Shown piece after piece: positions 1-9,422 of a DNA stretch of 64,000 bases (positions within the stretch are counted from its first letter, which is position 1; each line of letters opens with the position of its first letter). The notes under the pieces are model-generated. The model did not search any database and was not told where the DNA came from. It was given only the letters and a program-made list of their open reading frames with translations. Position numbers and translations under genes: made by a program. Origin of the DNA: DATFVA01 sp963815785 (GTDB lineage: Bacteria; Bacteroidota; Ignavibacteria; Ignavibacteriales; Ignavibacteriaceae); contig CAWFHZ010000012.1 in NCBI GenBank assembly GCA_963815785.1, positions 62,001 to 126,000 on the forward strand. Reading direction: 5' to 3'.

Positions 1-54
1 AGGGTAATCGCAATCTTTAGATTGCGCTTTATGTTAACTAAGCAGAAAATTCTT

Positions 55-101
55 GTCGTCTCAAGCTGAAGCCTACCTGTTAGGTAGGCAGGATTGAGGC
101 T
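55..101. repeat. REP-like palindromic repeat, copy next to ftsK
   Basis: This intergenic stretch contains a perfect hairpin, GCCTACCT-gtt-AGGTAGGC, flanked by GTCGTC, GCTGAA and related half-sites. The same layout recurs at 52465-52510, so it appears to be one copy of a dispersed non-coding palindromic family. It lies just beyond the 3' end of ftsK. A second, unrelated perfect 8-bp dyad (CGCAATCT/AGATTGCG) lies at positions 9-26. Confidence 0.55.
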
Positions 102-108
102 ACCATTC

Positions 109-2567
109 TTATAAAGATCTTAGTATTGTTTCAAGTTGTTCTTCGCTATCAACTAAAACTGTGCGTGCTTTACTTCCGTCGTTAGGACCAACAATTCCTG
201 CCTCCTCAAGCTGATCTACAATTCTTGCTGCACGCGAATAACCGAGTTTCAATCTTCTTTGTAAAAGCGAAACTGAGCCCTGCTGATGTCTTACAATTAC
301 TTTTGCGGCATCTTCAAACATAGGATCGAGATCAGTAAGAAATCCGCTGCTTTCCTTTTTCTTCTCATAAATGGATGGCAAGAAATACGGTTTGGAGTAA
401 GCAGGCTGGGAATATATGTAATTAGTTATTTTTTCAACTTCATCAGTTGAAATAAATGCATTCTGAATACGAATAGGTTTCGGCTGTCCTGTTGGAAGAA
501 AAAGCATATCTCCTTTTCCAAGAAGTTGTTCCGCACCATTCATATCAAGTATTGTACGTGAATCAATTTTTGTTGCAACCTGGTATGCAATTCTTGCCGA
601 GAAGTTAGCTTTTATTACACCTGTAATAACATTAACAGATGGTCTTTGAGTTGCCAGCACAAGGTGAATTCCAACTGCACGGGCAAGCTGTGCAAGCCTG
701 GCAATCGGTTCTTCAACTTCTTTTCCCGCAGTTATCATAAGGTCAGCAAGCTCATCTATAATTACAATTAAATAAGGAAGATAGTGGTGTTTTATCAGAT
801 CAGTGTCGGCAGGTCTTTTCTTCGGATCAGAAACTTTCTTGTTATAATCAACAATATTTCTTACACCTGCTTTAGCTAAACGGTCATACCTTTTTTCCAT
901 TTCATATTCAACACTCTTAAGAAGAAGGACAGCGTTTTGAGGATTTGTAATTATTTCTTCTTCAAGATCGGGAGAAACAGCAAGGTAATGACGACGTAAT
1001 TTGTTATAAAAAGACAGCTCAATTTTTTTCGGATCAATCATAATCAGTTTAACTTCTGCAGGTTCTTTTGTATAAAGCAGACTGCTGATTATCATATTTA
1101 TACCCACACTTTTACCCGATCCGGTTGAACCGGCAATAAGAAGGTGCGGCATTTTAGAAAGATCGGTTACATACACTTCACCATTTATGGTTTTACCCAG
1201 AGCCATAGGCAGTTCCATTTTTGAATCAAGTACTTTGGATAAAACAGAACGTGCATTTACAAGTGAAGCTTCCGCATTAGGTATTTCAACTCCTATTGCG
1301 CTTTTACCCGGAATCGGAGCAATGATTCTTATTCCCCTTGCGGCAAGGGCTAAAGCTATATCATTCTCAAGTGAAACTATCTTACTTATTTTTACTCCGG
1401 GAGCCGGGACGATTTCATATAAGGTAACTACCGGACCGGGGGTGACTGAAATATCCTGAATATCAATATCAAACAGTTTTAATTTTTCTTTTAACAGTTC
1501 TGCATTGCGGGTAAGTTCTTCTTCTGCCACTTTAAAATCTTCTGTTGGTGCAGGATCCAGCAATTCTAATGAAGCTTTTTAAAATTTATTTTTTCATTCC
1601 ATGGATCAGGAAGTTCTGCCGCTTTTTCACGATCACTATCCCGATCCGGCATTTCACCGGTTTTTTCCAGATCAACTTTCTTTGTTTCACTTTTCTGAAT
1701 TATATCTTCATTGTTTTCTTTTTTCTCGTGTTTATTCACTTCCAGTTCAGCATTATTTCTGATAATTCTTATCCTGGTCTGTTCCTGCTCTTCCTTTGAC
1801 ATTAACTCTTCAGGACTTATGCCTTCTTCAATTCCTTTTTTCTTTTTCTTCTTTTTTTCCTCCCGGAGTTCTTTAATCTTCTGCAGATTTTCCTCTTCGG
1901 CTTCGGGTCTGTTTATTTTAATTTTTGCGGATTGACTGGTTCCGTTCAAAATAAGATTTTTAAAAAAGGCTGCAACCTTTTCAAGATCAACATTGAATGC
2001 AAGAATAATCAGAACCATGAAACCGGCAAACAAAAATATAATACTTCCCACGCCGCCGAGAAATCTTCCTATTCCCTCGCCAAGAAAATCTCCGATTGCG
2101 CCTGATATCTCATAAGTATTTGAGAAAAGATCAAACCTTGCGCGTAGTGTGCCGAAGAAAGCTGATAGAATAAGTCCTGCAATAATTAGGAAGTTGAAAG
2201 AATTGATCATCAGGCGGAAGGAAATTCTTTTAAAGAATGAGAAACCCCAGACAAAAATTATGACGGGGAAAACAGCTGAAAATATTCCAATTGTATTGTT
2301 GATAAAGAAATCTGAGATATAAGCTCCAAAGATTCCAACCATGTTGTTTGTACCCCCGAAGTCACTATCGGAACTGAAAATTTTGAGAAGATCGGAAAAC
2401 TTATAATTTAATACTGCCTGGTCATACCTGGAGTATGAGAGAAGACTTAATAATAAAAACACTGAAAACACAATTAAAAAAAGACCAAGTAACTTCTTTT
2501 TATTTTCAACCGAAATAGATTGGTTCCCGGCAGTTTTCACCGTTCCGTTTTTTGTTTTCTTTTTCAT
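109..2567 (-). CDS. ftsK: DNA translocase FtsK, split by one frameshift
   Basis: FtsK pumps DNA at the closing division septum and coordinates chromosome dimer resolution. The N-terminal part (1566-2567) has a lysine-rich start, about four membrane helices and then a charged Lys/Glu linker. The C-terminal part (109-1563) has the FtsK beta domain, Walker A GSTGSGKS, a Walker B region ending IIDELADLM, and a C-terminal winged-helix gamma domain (SLLQRRLKLGYSRAARIVD). The two parts are in different frames. Adding one A to the A5 run at 1576-1580 (minus strand) joins them through KASLELLDPAPTED, the expected family sequence, and gives about 819 residues, the normal length. It is the last gene of the run rng-tal-gcvT-comB-ftsK. 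The break is probably an assembly error because ftsK is normally essential. Confidence 0.9.
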
Positions 2568-2573
2568 TTGAAA

Positions 2574-3323
2574 TTATCTTTTATTCGTTGTATCGTCTTC
2601 GCCGGGCAGCGATTTTAAAACATTTGTTGAAAGATAAGGAATAACATCGGAAGTATCTATGCAGGCAGTGTACTTCAAATCATCTTCAAAACCATTATCA
2701 AGAAGAAGCTTACCGTGTTCGGTTTCTTTAAGCATAACAAGAATATTTTTCCCGAAAGAATCATCAAGTGAATGACAGACTTTTGCAGTATCGGTTAACA
2801 ACAAATCTTGTTTTCTATTCATTACCTCTTTTATAAGTCTTCCGGCACAAACTGAATCCTCCAGTGAAAATGAATTCGATTTGCCGGCACATAAAATCTC
2901 AAAATCATTTTCGAGTTTTACAATTTTATCAGCAACAACAGAAAGGTTTAAATAAGAGCACACAAAAAGATTCTCAGAAAATTTAGCTTTAACTATTGCC
3001 TTGGATCCATTAGTTGTATAAAAAACAATAGTCTTACCAGAAACATTTTCAGCTGTATATTCAAGAGGTGAATTTCCGAGTGCAAATCCTTCTACTTTTT
3101 TTGTGTTTCTTTCCCCGCCAAGCAGAATTTGTCCACCAAACATTCCCCCGGAAATTTTAACTGCAAATTCAACAGTGGCAACAGGAACAACTTCCTTTGC
3201 TTTGTTCTGCAATGCGGTAATAATTGTGGTTGAAGCACGAAGAACATCTATTACAACAACGGTCTTCCCTGTAAAATACAGTTCATCTGTAATTACCGGA
3301 GAAAACAGAACATTAACCCTCAT
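2574..3323 (-). CDS. comB: 2-phosphosulfolactate phosphatase family protein (ComB)
   Basis: This 249-residue protein matches the ComB family, which dephosphorylates 2-phosphosulfolactate to sulfolactate in archaeal coenzyme M synthesis. It is also widespread in bacteria that lack coenzyme M. Family signatures are VVVIDVLRASTTI near residue 22, the GGERN segment near 70, GNSPLEY near 83 and TTNGSKA near 105. It starts 6 bases after gcvT and ends 6 bases before ftsK, so it is almost certainly co-transcribed with both. The biological substrate in this organism cannot be read from the sequence; no other sulfolactate or coenzyme M genes are in the window. Confidence 0.85.
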   Translation of the reverse strand: MRVNVLFSPVITDELYFTGKTVVVIDVLRASTTIITALQNKAKEVVPVATVEFAVKISGGMFGGQILLGGERNTKKVEGFALGNSPLEYTAENVSGKTIVFYTTNGSKAIVKAKFSENLFVCSYLNLSVVADKIVKLENDFEILCAGKSNSFSLEDSVCAGRLIKEVMNRKQDLLLTDTAKVCHSLDDSFGKNILVMLKETEHGKLLLDNGFEDDLKYTACIDTSDVIPYLSTNVLKSLPGEDDTTNKR

Positions 3324-3329
3324 ATATTT

Positions 3330-4415
3330 TTAAACTTCCTTTTTTATAAAAGGTAATCTAACAACTTCAGCAGGTATTTCCTTTCCCCTGATGGAAAAAT
3401 TAACACTGCTTCCTTCTTTTGCGAATTTAACATCAACGTAACCGAGTGCGATAGGTTTATCCAGCACCGGACTTACGGTTCCACTGGTAACAGTGCCAAC
3501 TTTTTGTCCTGCTACAGTGAGATCATATCCATGCCGTGGGAAAGCTTTTTCATTTGTTGTTAATGGCACCAATTTTCTTTTTAAACCTTCTTCTTTCACT
3601 TTTAAAAGTGATTCTTTTCCAATGAAGCTTTCCTTTTTAAGTTTTGTTATCCAGCCAAGCCCGGCTTCAAGTGGGTTTGTAGTCTGATCAATATCATTTC
3701 CATATAAGCAGAATCCCATTTCAAGTCTTAGGGAGTCACGACATCCCAGACCGGTAGGTTGAATATTAAATTCTTTTCCTGCTTCCATTACAGCATTCCA
3801 AATATTTTCTGCAGTTTTTTCATCACCCTTAAAATACAGTTCGTATCCAAGTTCACCTGTGTAACCGGTTCTGGACACAATCATATCAATACCATTAATT
3901 TTTGTTTTTATAAAATGGTAGTATTCCATATCAGGAGGATTTGAAGTTAATTTCTGAATAACTTTCCCTGAATTTGGTCCCTGGACAGCAAGCAGGGAAT
4001 ATTCATCACTTTCATTCCGGAGTTCAACACCAATATTATTTTTCTCCATCCATTCAAAATCTTTTTGAATATTTGAAGCATTTATTACAAGCATAAATTC
4101 ATTTTCTGCTAAACGGTAAACGAGAAGATCATCAACTATTCCGCCGTTTTCATAACACATCGCCGAATATTGAACACGCCCGGGTGTTAATATTGAAGCA
4201 TCATTAACTGTTATTCTCTGAACAAAATCGAGTGCTTTATCTCCTTTTACAAAAACTTCCCCCATATGTGATACATCAAAAACTCCAACTGAATTTCTGA
4301 TAGATTTATGTTCTGCAATAATAGATGAATATTGAACAGGCATTAAATAGCCTGCAAACTCAACTATCTTTGCGCCCTCTTTAATATGCATGTTATAGAA
4401 TTTTGTTTTTTTCAT
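3330..4415 (-). CDS. gcvT: glycine cleavage system aminomethyltransferase (T protein)
   Basis: GcvT takes the aminomethyl group carried by lipoylated H protein and transfers it to tetrahydrofolate, releasing ammonia. The 361-residue length is normal. Visible signatures are the N-terminal AGYLMPVQYSS and FDVSHMGEV segments, SRTGYTGELGYEL in the middle and the C-terminal barrel with GTVTSGTVSPVL. The other glycine cleavage genes (gcvH, gcvP, lpd) are not in this window, so gcvT is separated from its partners. It lies 17 bases downstream of tal and upstream of comB on the same strand. No Shine-Dalgarno sequence is obvious before the ATG. Confidence 0.95.
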   Translation of the reverse strand: MKKTKFYNMHIKEGAKIVEFAGYLMPVQYSSIIAEHKSIRNSVGVFDVSHMGEVFVKGDKALDFVQRITVNDASILTPGRVQYSAMCYENGGIVDDLLVYRLAENEFMLVINASNIQKDFEWMEKNNIGVELRNESDEYSLLAVQGPNSGKVIQKLTSNPPDMEYYHFIKTKINGIDMIVSRTGYTGELGYELYFKGDEKTAENIWNAVMEAGKEFNIQPTGLGCRDSLRLEMGFCLYGNDIDQTTNPLEAGLGWITKLKKESFIGKESLLKVKEEGLKRKLVPLTTNEKAFPRHGYDLTVAGQKVGTVTSGTVSPVLDKPIALGYVDVKFAKEGSSVNFSIRGKEIPAEVVRLPFIKKEV

Positions 4416-4432
4416 TTTCGTATAAGATTAAG

Positions 4433-5080
4433 TTAATTTTTTCCGGATTTTTTCCAGTCATTTAAAAATTTATCAAGTCCGATATCCGTGAGCGGATGGT
4501 TGAACAATTTATTTATCACATCGAAAGGCATCGTACATATATCAGCTCCGATTAATGCAGCTTCAACCAGATGAAGAGGATGACGTATGCTGGCAACCAG
4601 CACCTCGGTGGAATAATTATAATTCCTGTATATCTGTACAATTTGTGAAATCAGATCCATTCCGTTTGTACTGATATCATCGAGTCTGCCCACGAAAGGA
4701 CTAATGTAGGTAGCACCCGCCTTGGCAGCAAGTAACGCCTGGGAGGGAGAAAAACATAGCGTTACATTTGTTTTAATCCCTTCGTCAGAAAGGGTTTTTA
4801 CAGCCTTTAATCCTTCTTTAATAAGGGGAACTTTAACCACAATATTTTTGTGAATTTTAGAAAGGTCCTTTCCCTCTTTAACAATATTTTCATAGTCCGT
4901 TGAAATAACTTCCGCACTAACCGGTCCATCAACGATTTCAAGAATTTCATCAAGAAGTTTTCTGAAATCTTTACCCGTTTTAGACACAAGAGAAGGATTA
5001 GTGGTAACTCCATCAAGTATTCCGAGTGCGCCTGCTTCTTTTATTTCTTCAATTTCGGCAGTATCAATAAAGAACTTCAT
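4433..5080 (-). CDS. tal: TalC/Fsa-type transaldolase
   Basis: This short class I aldolase of the TalC/Fsa family (215 residues) moves a dihydroxyacetone unit between sugar phosphates in the non-oxidative pentose phosphate pathway. The Schiff-base lysine lies in VVKVPLIKEG. Two residues separate transaldolases from fructose-6-phosphate aldolases in this family. Here the Glu in VSAEVIST and the Phe in SPFVGRLDD are the transaldolase forms, where E. coli FsaA has Gln and Tyr. Transaldolase is therefore the better call, by inference from residues. A second transaldolase domain is fused to glucose-6-phosphate isomerase at 36.1-38.9 kb. Confidence 0.9.
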   Translation of the reverse strand: MKFFIDTAEIEEIKEAGALGILDGVTTNPSLVSKTGKDFRKLLDEILEIVDGPVSAEVISTDYENIVKEGKDLSKIHKNIVVKVPLIKEGLKAVKTLSDEGIKTNVTLCFSPSQALLAAKAGATYISPFVGRLDDISTNGMDLISQIVQIYRNYNYSTEVLVASIRHPLHLVEAALIGADICTMPFDVINKLFNHPLTDIGLDKFLNDWKKSGKN

Positions 5081-5113
5081 TTAGTTTCTCCGGATAAATT
5101 AAATTGAAATATT

Positions 5114-6700
5114 TCAGGTCATTTCTACAGTTAATTCTTTCAGTGTTTTTTTCGAATAGAATCTAAACTGACCAACCGGTACAGAAGCATCTTCTTCAAG
5201 AGTTATTTTTACAAGGTACTTAAATTGAAGCCTGGTCAATCCTTTGATTTTTCCTTCCTTCAATTTTTCAGAAACAGAAGGATGACATCTTATAATTATC
5301 GATCGTTCCTTGGAAGTTCGTCTGAATTTCTTCAACCAGTCTTCAAGATCATAAACAAGATGAGAGCCTTTGGTAAGTAACCCGGTACCAAGACAATAAG
5401 GACAAACTTCCTTCATTGCCTGCATAATATTTTGTCGTACCCTCTGACGGGTAATCTGTACAAGACCGAAATCAGACATCGGTAAAACCGAGACTTTTGC
5501 GCGATCTCTCCGGAACTCTTTTTTTAATTCATCATATATCTTCTTACGGTTTTTATCTTCTTCAAGATCAATAAAATCTATAACGATAATTCCACCAATA
5601 TCACGAAGTCTTAATTGTCTTGCTATTTCACGGGCAGACTCAAGATCTGTCTTAAGTGAATTTAATTCCTGTTCTTTACTTTTTGCATATCTTCCGCTAT
5701 TCACATCAATTACCACCATAGCTTCTGTATGCTCAATAATAAGATACCCTCCGCTGGGCAGAGAAACTTTTCTTCCCATTAAAATTTTTATCTGCTCTTC
5801 AATTTTAAATGCGTCAAAAATCTGAAGATGAGATTTGTACAATTCAATTTTATCAGCTAGTAATGGCTGAACAAGCTGCACGTAATCTTTTATCTGGCGG
5901 AAAAGCTTTTTTGAATCAATAAAAACTTTTGAGATATCGGGAGTGAAAAGATCTCGAATAACGCTTGAGGTTGTACTTAAATCCTGATAAATAAGCGAAG
6001 GAGGTTCTTCACTTTTAACTGTTGATTCAATTTCCGCCCAGGTTTTAAGGAGATTACTCAAATCCTCTTTTAACATTTCCTCAGACTGATTCCTGGCTAC
6101 GGTACGAATAATAAGACCGTAATTCTTAGGAAGAATTCCTCTTGCAATATATCTTAATCTTCTTCTTTCTTTAAAGTCGGATATTCTTTTTGAAACTCCG
6201 ATTTTATTATCAAACGGTAAAAGAACACAAAATCTTCCCGGAAGTGAAACAGAGGAAGTAACGCGTACTCCTTTGTTATTGACAGGTTCTTTGGTAATCT
6301 GTACAATTATATCCTGTCCTTTGTGAAGATGAGGAACATTTGAATCCCTGTTGTTCCTGTTGTTATTCTGGTGATTGTTATTTTTTTGTTGCTGATGCTG
6401 ACCTGATTCATCATCATCGTCTTCATCTACATCGGTATCATCATCCCCAAGCATATCCTGAAGTTGTTTTGTCGTTTCACCAATATCAGAAAAATGAAGA
6501 AAAGCATCGTGCTTCATGCCTATGTCTACAAAGGCAGCCCTTATACCTGGAAGAACCCTGGCAATTTTTCCCAGGTACATATCACCAACCATCCGCCGGT
6601 TTTCAGGATAGTCAACAAAAAAGTCGACTAAATTTCCATCCTCCGTTATTGCAACGCGGGTTTGAGTGGTAGAAGAATTTATTATAATCTCTTTTGTCAT
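5114..6700 (-). CDS. rng: ribonuclease G (RNase E/G family)
   Basis: RNase G is a single-strand endoribonuclease that matures rRNA and starts mRNA decay. After the N-terminal S1 domain (about residues 35-140) come the RNase H-like and DNase I-like catalytic segments, with VIDVNSGR and IIVIDFIDLE contributing metal-binding aspartates, and then the zinc-link CPYCLGTG. Residues about 85-120 form an Asp-rich then Gln/Asn-rich low-complexity loop inside the S1 domain. I chose the ATG at 6700 over the in-frame TTG nine bases upstream because a GAAAGAG site is well spaced for the ATG and too close to the TTG. It heads the run rng-tal-gcvT-comB-ftsK. Confidence 0.93.
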   Translation of the reverse strand: MTKEIIINSSTTQTRVAITEDGNLVDFFVDYPENRRMVGDMYLGKIARVLPGIRAAFVDIGMKHDAFLHFSDIGETTKQLQDMLGDDDTDVDEDDDDESGQHQQQKNNNHQNNNRNNRDSNVPHLHKGQDIIVQITKEPVNNKGVRVTSSVSLPGRFCVLLPFDNKIGVSKRISDFKERRRLRYIARGILPKNYGLIIRTVARNQSEEMLKEDLSNLLKTWAEIESTVKSEEPPSLIYQDLSTTSSVIRDLFTPDISKVFIDSKKLFRQIKDYVQLVQPLLADKIELYKSHLQIFDAFKIEEQIKILMGRKVSLPSGGYLIIEHTEAMVVIDVNSGRYAKSKEQELNSLKTDLESAREIARQLRLRDIGGIIVIDFIDLEEDKNRKKIYDELKKEFRRDRAKVSVLPMSDFGLVQITRQRVRQNIMQAMKEVCPYCLGTGLLTKGSHLVYDLEDWLKKFRRTSKERSIIIRCHPSVSEKLKEGKIKGLTRLQFKYLVKITLEEDASVPVGQFRFYSKKTLKELTVEMT

Positions 6701-6908
6701 AAAGGACAAACTCTTTCAATGAAATGATATATTCCATTATAAAAATTTTAATGTGCCTATCGCTTAATATGCAATCAGGCATTGATCCCTCTGAAACCGA
6801 ATAATCTTCTGCATTACCGAAGTTTAACTTGGTCCGCTGAAGGAGCAATAGAATTAAAAATGATATACAACCTGTAAATACGGGTTCCATTTTTAAGCGA
6901 TTATGTTA

Positions 6909-6942
6909 TTTAAAAAAATTGCCGGGTTTAATGCCGGCAGAA
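6909..6942 (-). terminator. rho-independent terminator after pnp
   Basis: Read on the minus strand, a TGCCGG/CCGGCA stem with a short AT loop is followed directly by ATTTTTTT. It sits just past the pnp stop codon and closes the rimP-to-pnp cluster. Confidence 0.85.
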
Positions 6943-6949
6943 AATCTTA

Positions 6950-9058
6950 TTATTGTGCTTCTGGTTTACTCTCATTATTATTTTCTTTAAGAAGTTCTTT
7001 TCTGCTTAAAGAATATTTTCCATTTTCAACCTTTAACAATTTTACAGATACTTTATCACCCTCTTTAAAGTAATCTGTTACTTTATTAACTCTCTTATTA
7101 TCAATCTGTGAAATGTGGAGTAATCCTTCTTTACCCGGAAGAATTTCTACAAAAGCTCCAAAATCCATGATTTTGGTTACAACTCCATCATAAATTTCAC
7201 CTACTTCGGGAGTAGCTGTTAATTTTTTAATATGTTCTTTACATTTAGCTGCGTTTTCACGATTTGGAGAAGCAATATTTACTGTTCCATCTTCTTCAAT
7301 TGCAATATCAACACCAAACAATCTCTGCATACCCTGAATGGTTTTTCCACCGGGACCAATAATAAGACCGATCTGATCAGTCTCAACCTTTATCTGGATC
7401 AATCTCGGAGCGTAAGGTGAAAGGTGTTCACGCGGCTGGCTGATTGCCTCATTCATAATTCCAAGAATATGCATTCTTCCATCTTTAGCCTGGTTTAGAG
7501 CATTCTCCATTATTTCAAATGAGATTCCCTGAATTTTAATATCCATCTGAAAAGCTGTAATTCCGTCGGAAGTTCCGGCAACTTTAAAATCCATATCGCC
7601 TAGATGATCTTCATTACCAAGAATATCTGACAGCACTGCATTTTTATCGCCTTCTTTAATAAGCCCCATTGCTATGCCGGCAACAGGTTTTTTCAGGGGA
7701 ACTCCGGCATCAAATAAAGCTAAAGATCCCGCACAAACAGTTGCCATGGATGATGAGCCATTAGATTCAAGGATATCAGAAATAACTCTTATTGTATAAG
7801 GGAAAACTGAATCTTCGGGAAGCATAATTTTCAATGAACGTTCAGCAAGATTACCATGTCCAATTTCACGTCTGCCTACTCCTGTCATGCGACCAACTTC
7901 ACCTACACTGAATGGGGGAAAATTGTAATGAAGCATAAATTTCTTGGAATACTCTTCAATCAATCCGTCGACAGTTTGTTGATCATTTTTACTACCAAGA
8001 GTAATAGTTGTTAAACTCTGAGTCTCGCCCCTGGTAAATAATGCAGATCCGTGAGTACGCGGAAGCACGCCTGTTTCAACAGTTATTGGTCTGATCTGTT
8101 TTGTATTTCTTCCATCAAGTCTTACACCTTCTTCAAGAATTCTTTGTCTCATCAAATCTTTTTCAATATCGTGCAGAATATTTTTAACCAACTTTTCAGA
8201 TTCCGGGAAAGATTCAGTCAATTCTTCTATAACTGAATTAGTAAGTACTTTGTTTTTTGCACTTCTCTCTTCTTTGGTCAGAACAGAGTGCACTATTTCC
8301 TTATAACGATCAGTTGCTTTTTCTTTTACCGCATTAACCAGGTCTTCAGGGATTTCCTTAACGACAACTTCACGTTTTGCCTTCCCAACCGCCTCTCTTA
8401 ATTCTTCCTGAAGTGAAATTAATTTCTTTATTTCTCCCTGGGCAAATTTTAGTGCATTTAACAAATCATTTTCACTAACTTCTTTAGATTCGCCTTCAAC
8501 CATCATTATAGAATCCGAAGTTCCGGCCACAACAAGTTCAATATCACTTTCCTTCAATTGCTGATGAGTGGGGTTAACAATAAATTCACCATTTATTCTT
8601 CCAACTCTTATTTCACTGATAGGACCATTGAAAGGAATATCAGAAATCATTAATGCAGCAGAAGCGCCGGTTGCTGCAAGTACATCTGCATCGTTTTCTC
8701 CATCGTATGATAGAACAAATGCAACTACCTGGGTTTCATTTACAAAATCATCGGGGAAAAGCGGACGAATAGGGCGATCGATAAGACGGGAACTTAAAAT
8801 TTCCTTTTCGGTTGGTCTTCCTTCTCTTTTAATATATCCGCCCGGGAATTTACCTGCGGCAGATGTTTTTTCACGGTATTCAACCTGCAGTGGAAAGAAA
8901 TCCTGCTCTTCTTTTGCCTCTTCAGCGGCAACTACAGTAACCAAAACCATCGTATCGGCGTATCTGATCATTACAGCACCGTTAGCCTGTTTAGCAAACC
9001 TTCCGGTTTCTATCGAAAATTTTTTCCCGCCGAGTTCAACTTCTTTTAAAACAACCAT
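6950..9058 (-). CDS. pnp: polyribonucleotide nucleotidyltransferase (PNPase)
   Basis: PNPase degrades RNA from the 3' end by phosphorolysis and works in the RNA degradosome. The 702-residue protein has two RNase PH domains separated by a helical domain, with the second catalytic site around GVGRREIGHGNLAERSL. It continues into a KH domain (IGLIIGPGGKTIQGMQ near residue 560) and a C-terminal S1 domain (GAFVEILPGKEGLLHISQI). AGAGGAAAAA precedes the ATG. It follows rpsO directly, the pairing seen in most bacteria, and its 3' end is followed by a terminator. Confidence 0.98.
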   Translation of the reverse strand: MVVLKEVELGGKKFSIETGRFAKQANGAVMIRYADTMVLVTVVAAEEAKEEQDFFPLQVEYREKTSAAGKFPGGYIKREGRPTEKEILSSRLIDRPIRPLFPDDFVNETQVVAFVLSYDGENDADVLAATGASAALMISDIPFNGPISEIRVGRINGEFIVNPTHQQLKESDIELVVAGTSDSIMMVEGESKEVSENDLLNALKFAQGEIKKLISLQEELREAVGKAKREVVVKEIPEDLVNAVKEKATDRYKEIVHSVLTKEERSAKNKVLTNSVIEELTESFPESEKLVKNILHDIEKDLMRQRILEEGVRLDGRNTKQIRPITVETGVLPRTHGSALFTRGETQSLTTITLGSKNDQQTVDGLIEEYSKKFMLHYNFPPFSVGEVGRMTGVGRREIGHGNLAERSLKIMLPEDSVFPYTIRVISDILESNGSSSMATVCAGSLALFDAGVPLKKPVAGIAMGLIKEGDKNAVLSDILGNEDHLGDMDFKVAGTSDGITAFQMDIKIQGISFEIMENALNQAKDGRMHILGIMNEAISQPREHLSPYAPRLIQIKVETDQIGLIIGPGGKTIQGMQRLFGVDIAIEEDGTVNIASPNRENAAKCKEHIKKLTATPEVGEIYDGVVTKIMDFGAFVEILPGKEGLLHISQIDNKRVNKVTDYFKEGDKVSVKLLKVENGKYSLSRKELLKENNNESKPEAQ

Positions 9059-9090
9059 TTTTTCCTCTAATTCTTTCTATTCTTCAATTT

Positions 9091-9354
9091 TTATTTTCTA
9101 ATATTTAATTCTTGTATTATTGCTCTGTAACGGCTGATATCTTTCTGCACAAGATAATCGAGTAATCTTCTTCTCTTTCCAACCATCATCATTAATCCTC
9201 TTCTTGAGTGATGATCTTTTTTATGTGCATTAAAATGTTCGGTCAGCTCGTTTATTCTTCCCGTTAAAATTGCGATTTGTACTTCCGCTTTGCCGGAGTC
9301 CTTTTCGCCATTACCGAATTTTTTAATTATTTCAATTTTTTCCTGCTTAGTCAT
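9091..9354 (-). CDS. rpsO: 30S ribosomal protein S15
   Basis: S15 is a primary binder of 16S rRNA that organises the central domain of the small subunit. The 87-residue protein has the family signatures GKAEVQIAILTGRINELTEH and DHHSRRGLMMMVGKRRRLL. AAGGAT lies nine bases before the ATG. The leader between ribF and rpsO holds a stable hairpin (9387-9408), which could serve S15 feedback control. Confidence 0.98.
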   Translation of the reverse strand: MTKQEKIEIIKKFGNGEKDSGKAEVQIAILTGRINELTEHFNAHKKDHHSRRGLMMMVGKRRRLLDYLVQKDISRYRAIIQELNIRK

Positions 9355-9386
9355 TTAAATTATCCTTAATTATTATTGTACAATGT

Positions 9387-9408
9387 AATTCCAGTCGAAA
9401 CCGGAATT
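9387..9408 (-). promoter_or_regulatory. candidate S15 leader hairpin
   Basis: On the minus strand AATTCCGGT-TTCG-ACTGGAATT forms a 9-bp stem (one G-U pair) closed by a UUCG loop. It lies about 33 bases before the rpsO start. S15 mRNAs in several phyla carry structured leaders bound by S15 itself; whether this one works that way is inference. A 10-bp palindrome ATTGTACAAT follows at 9375-9384. Confidence 0.4.
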
Positions 9409-9422
9409 AATTAATTATAGTT

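Noticed and set aside
1570..1590. Programmed -1 frameshift in ftsK
   Set aside because: The local codons TTT AAA AAG lack the A before AAA needed for a dnaX-type slip, and similar breaks occur in other genes, so an indel error is simpler.
1187..1935. Plus-strand frames inside ftsK
   Set aside because: They lie antisense to a well-supported gene and have no family match.
6612..6890. 92-residue minus frame upstream of rng
   Set aside because: It overlaps the rng start in another frame and has no ribosome site or recognisable sequence.
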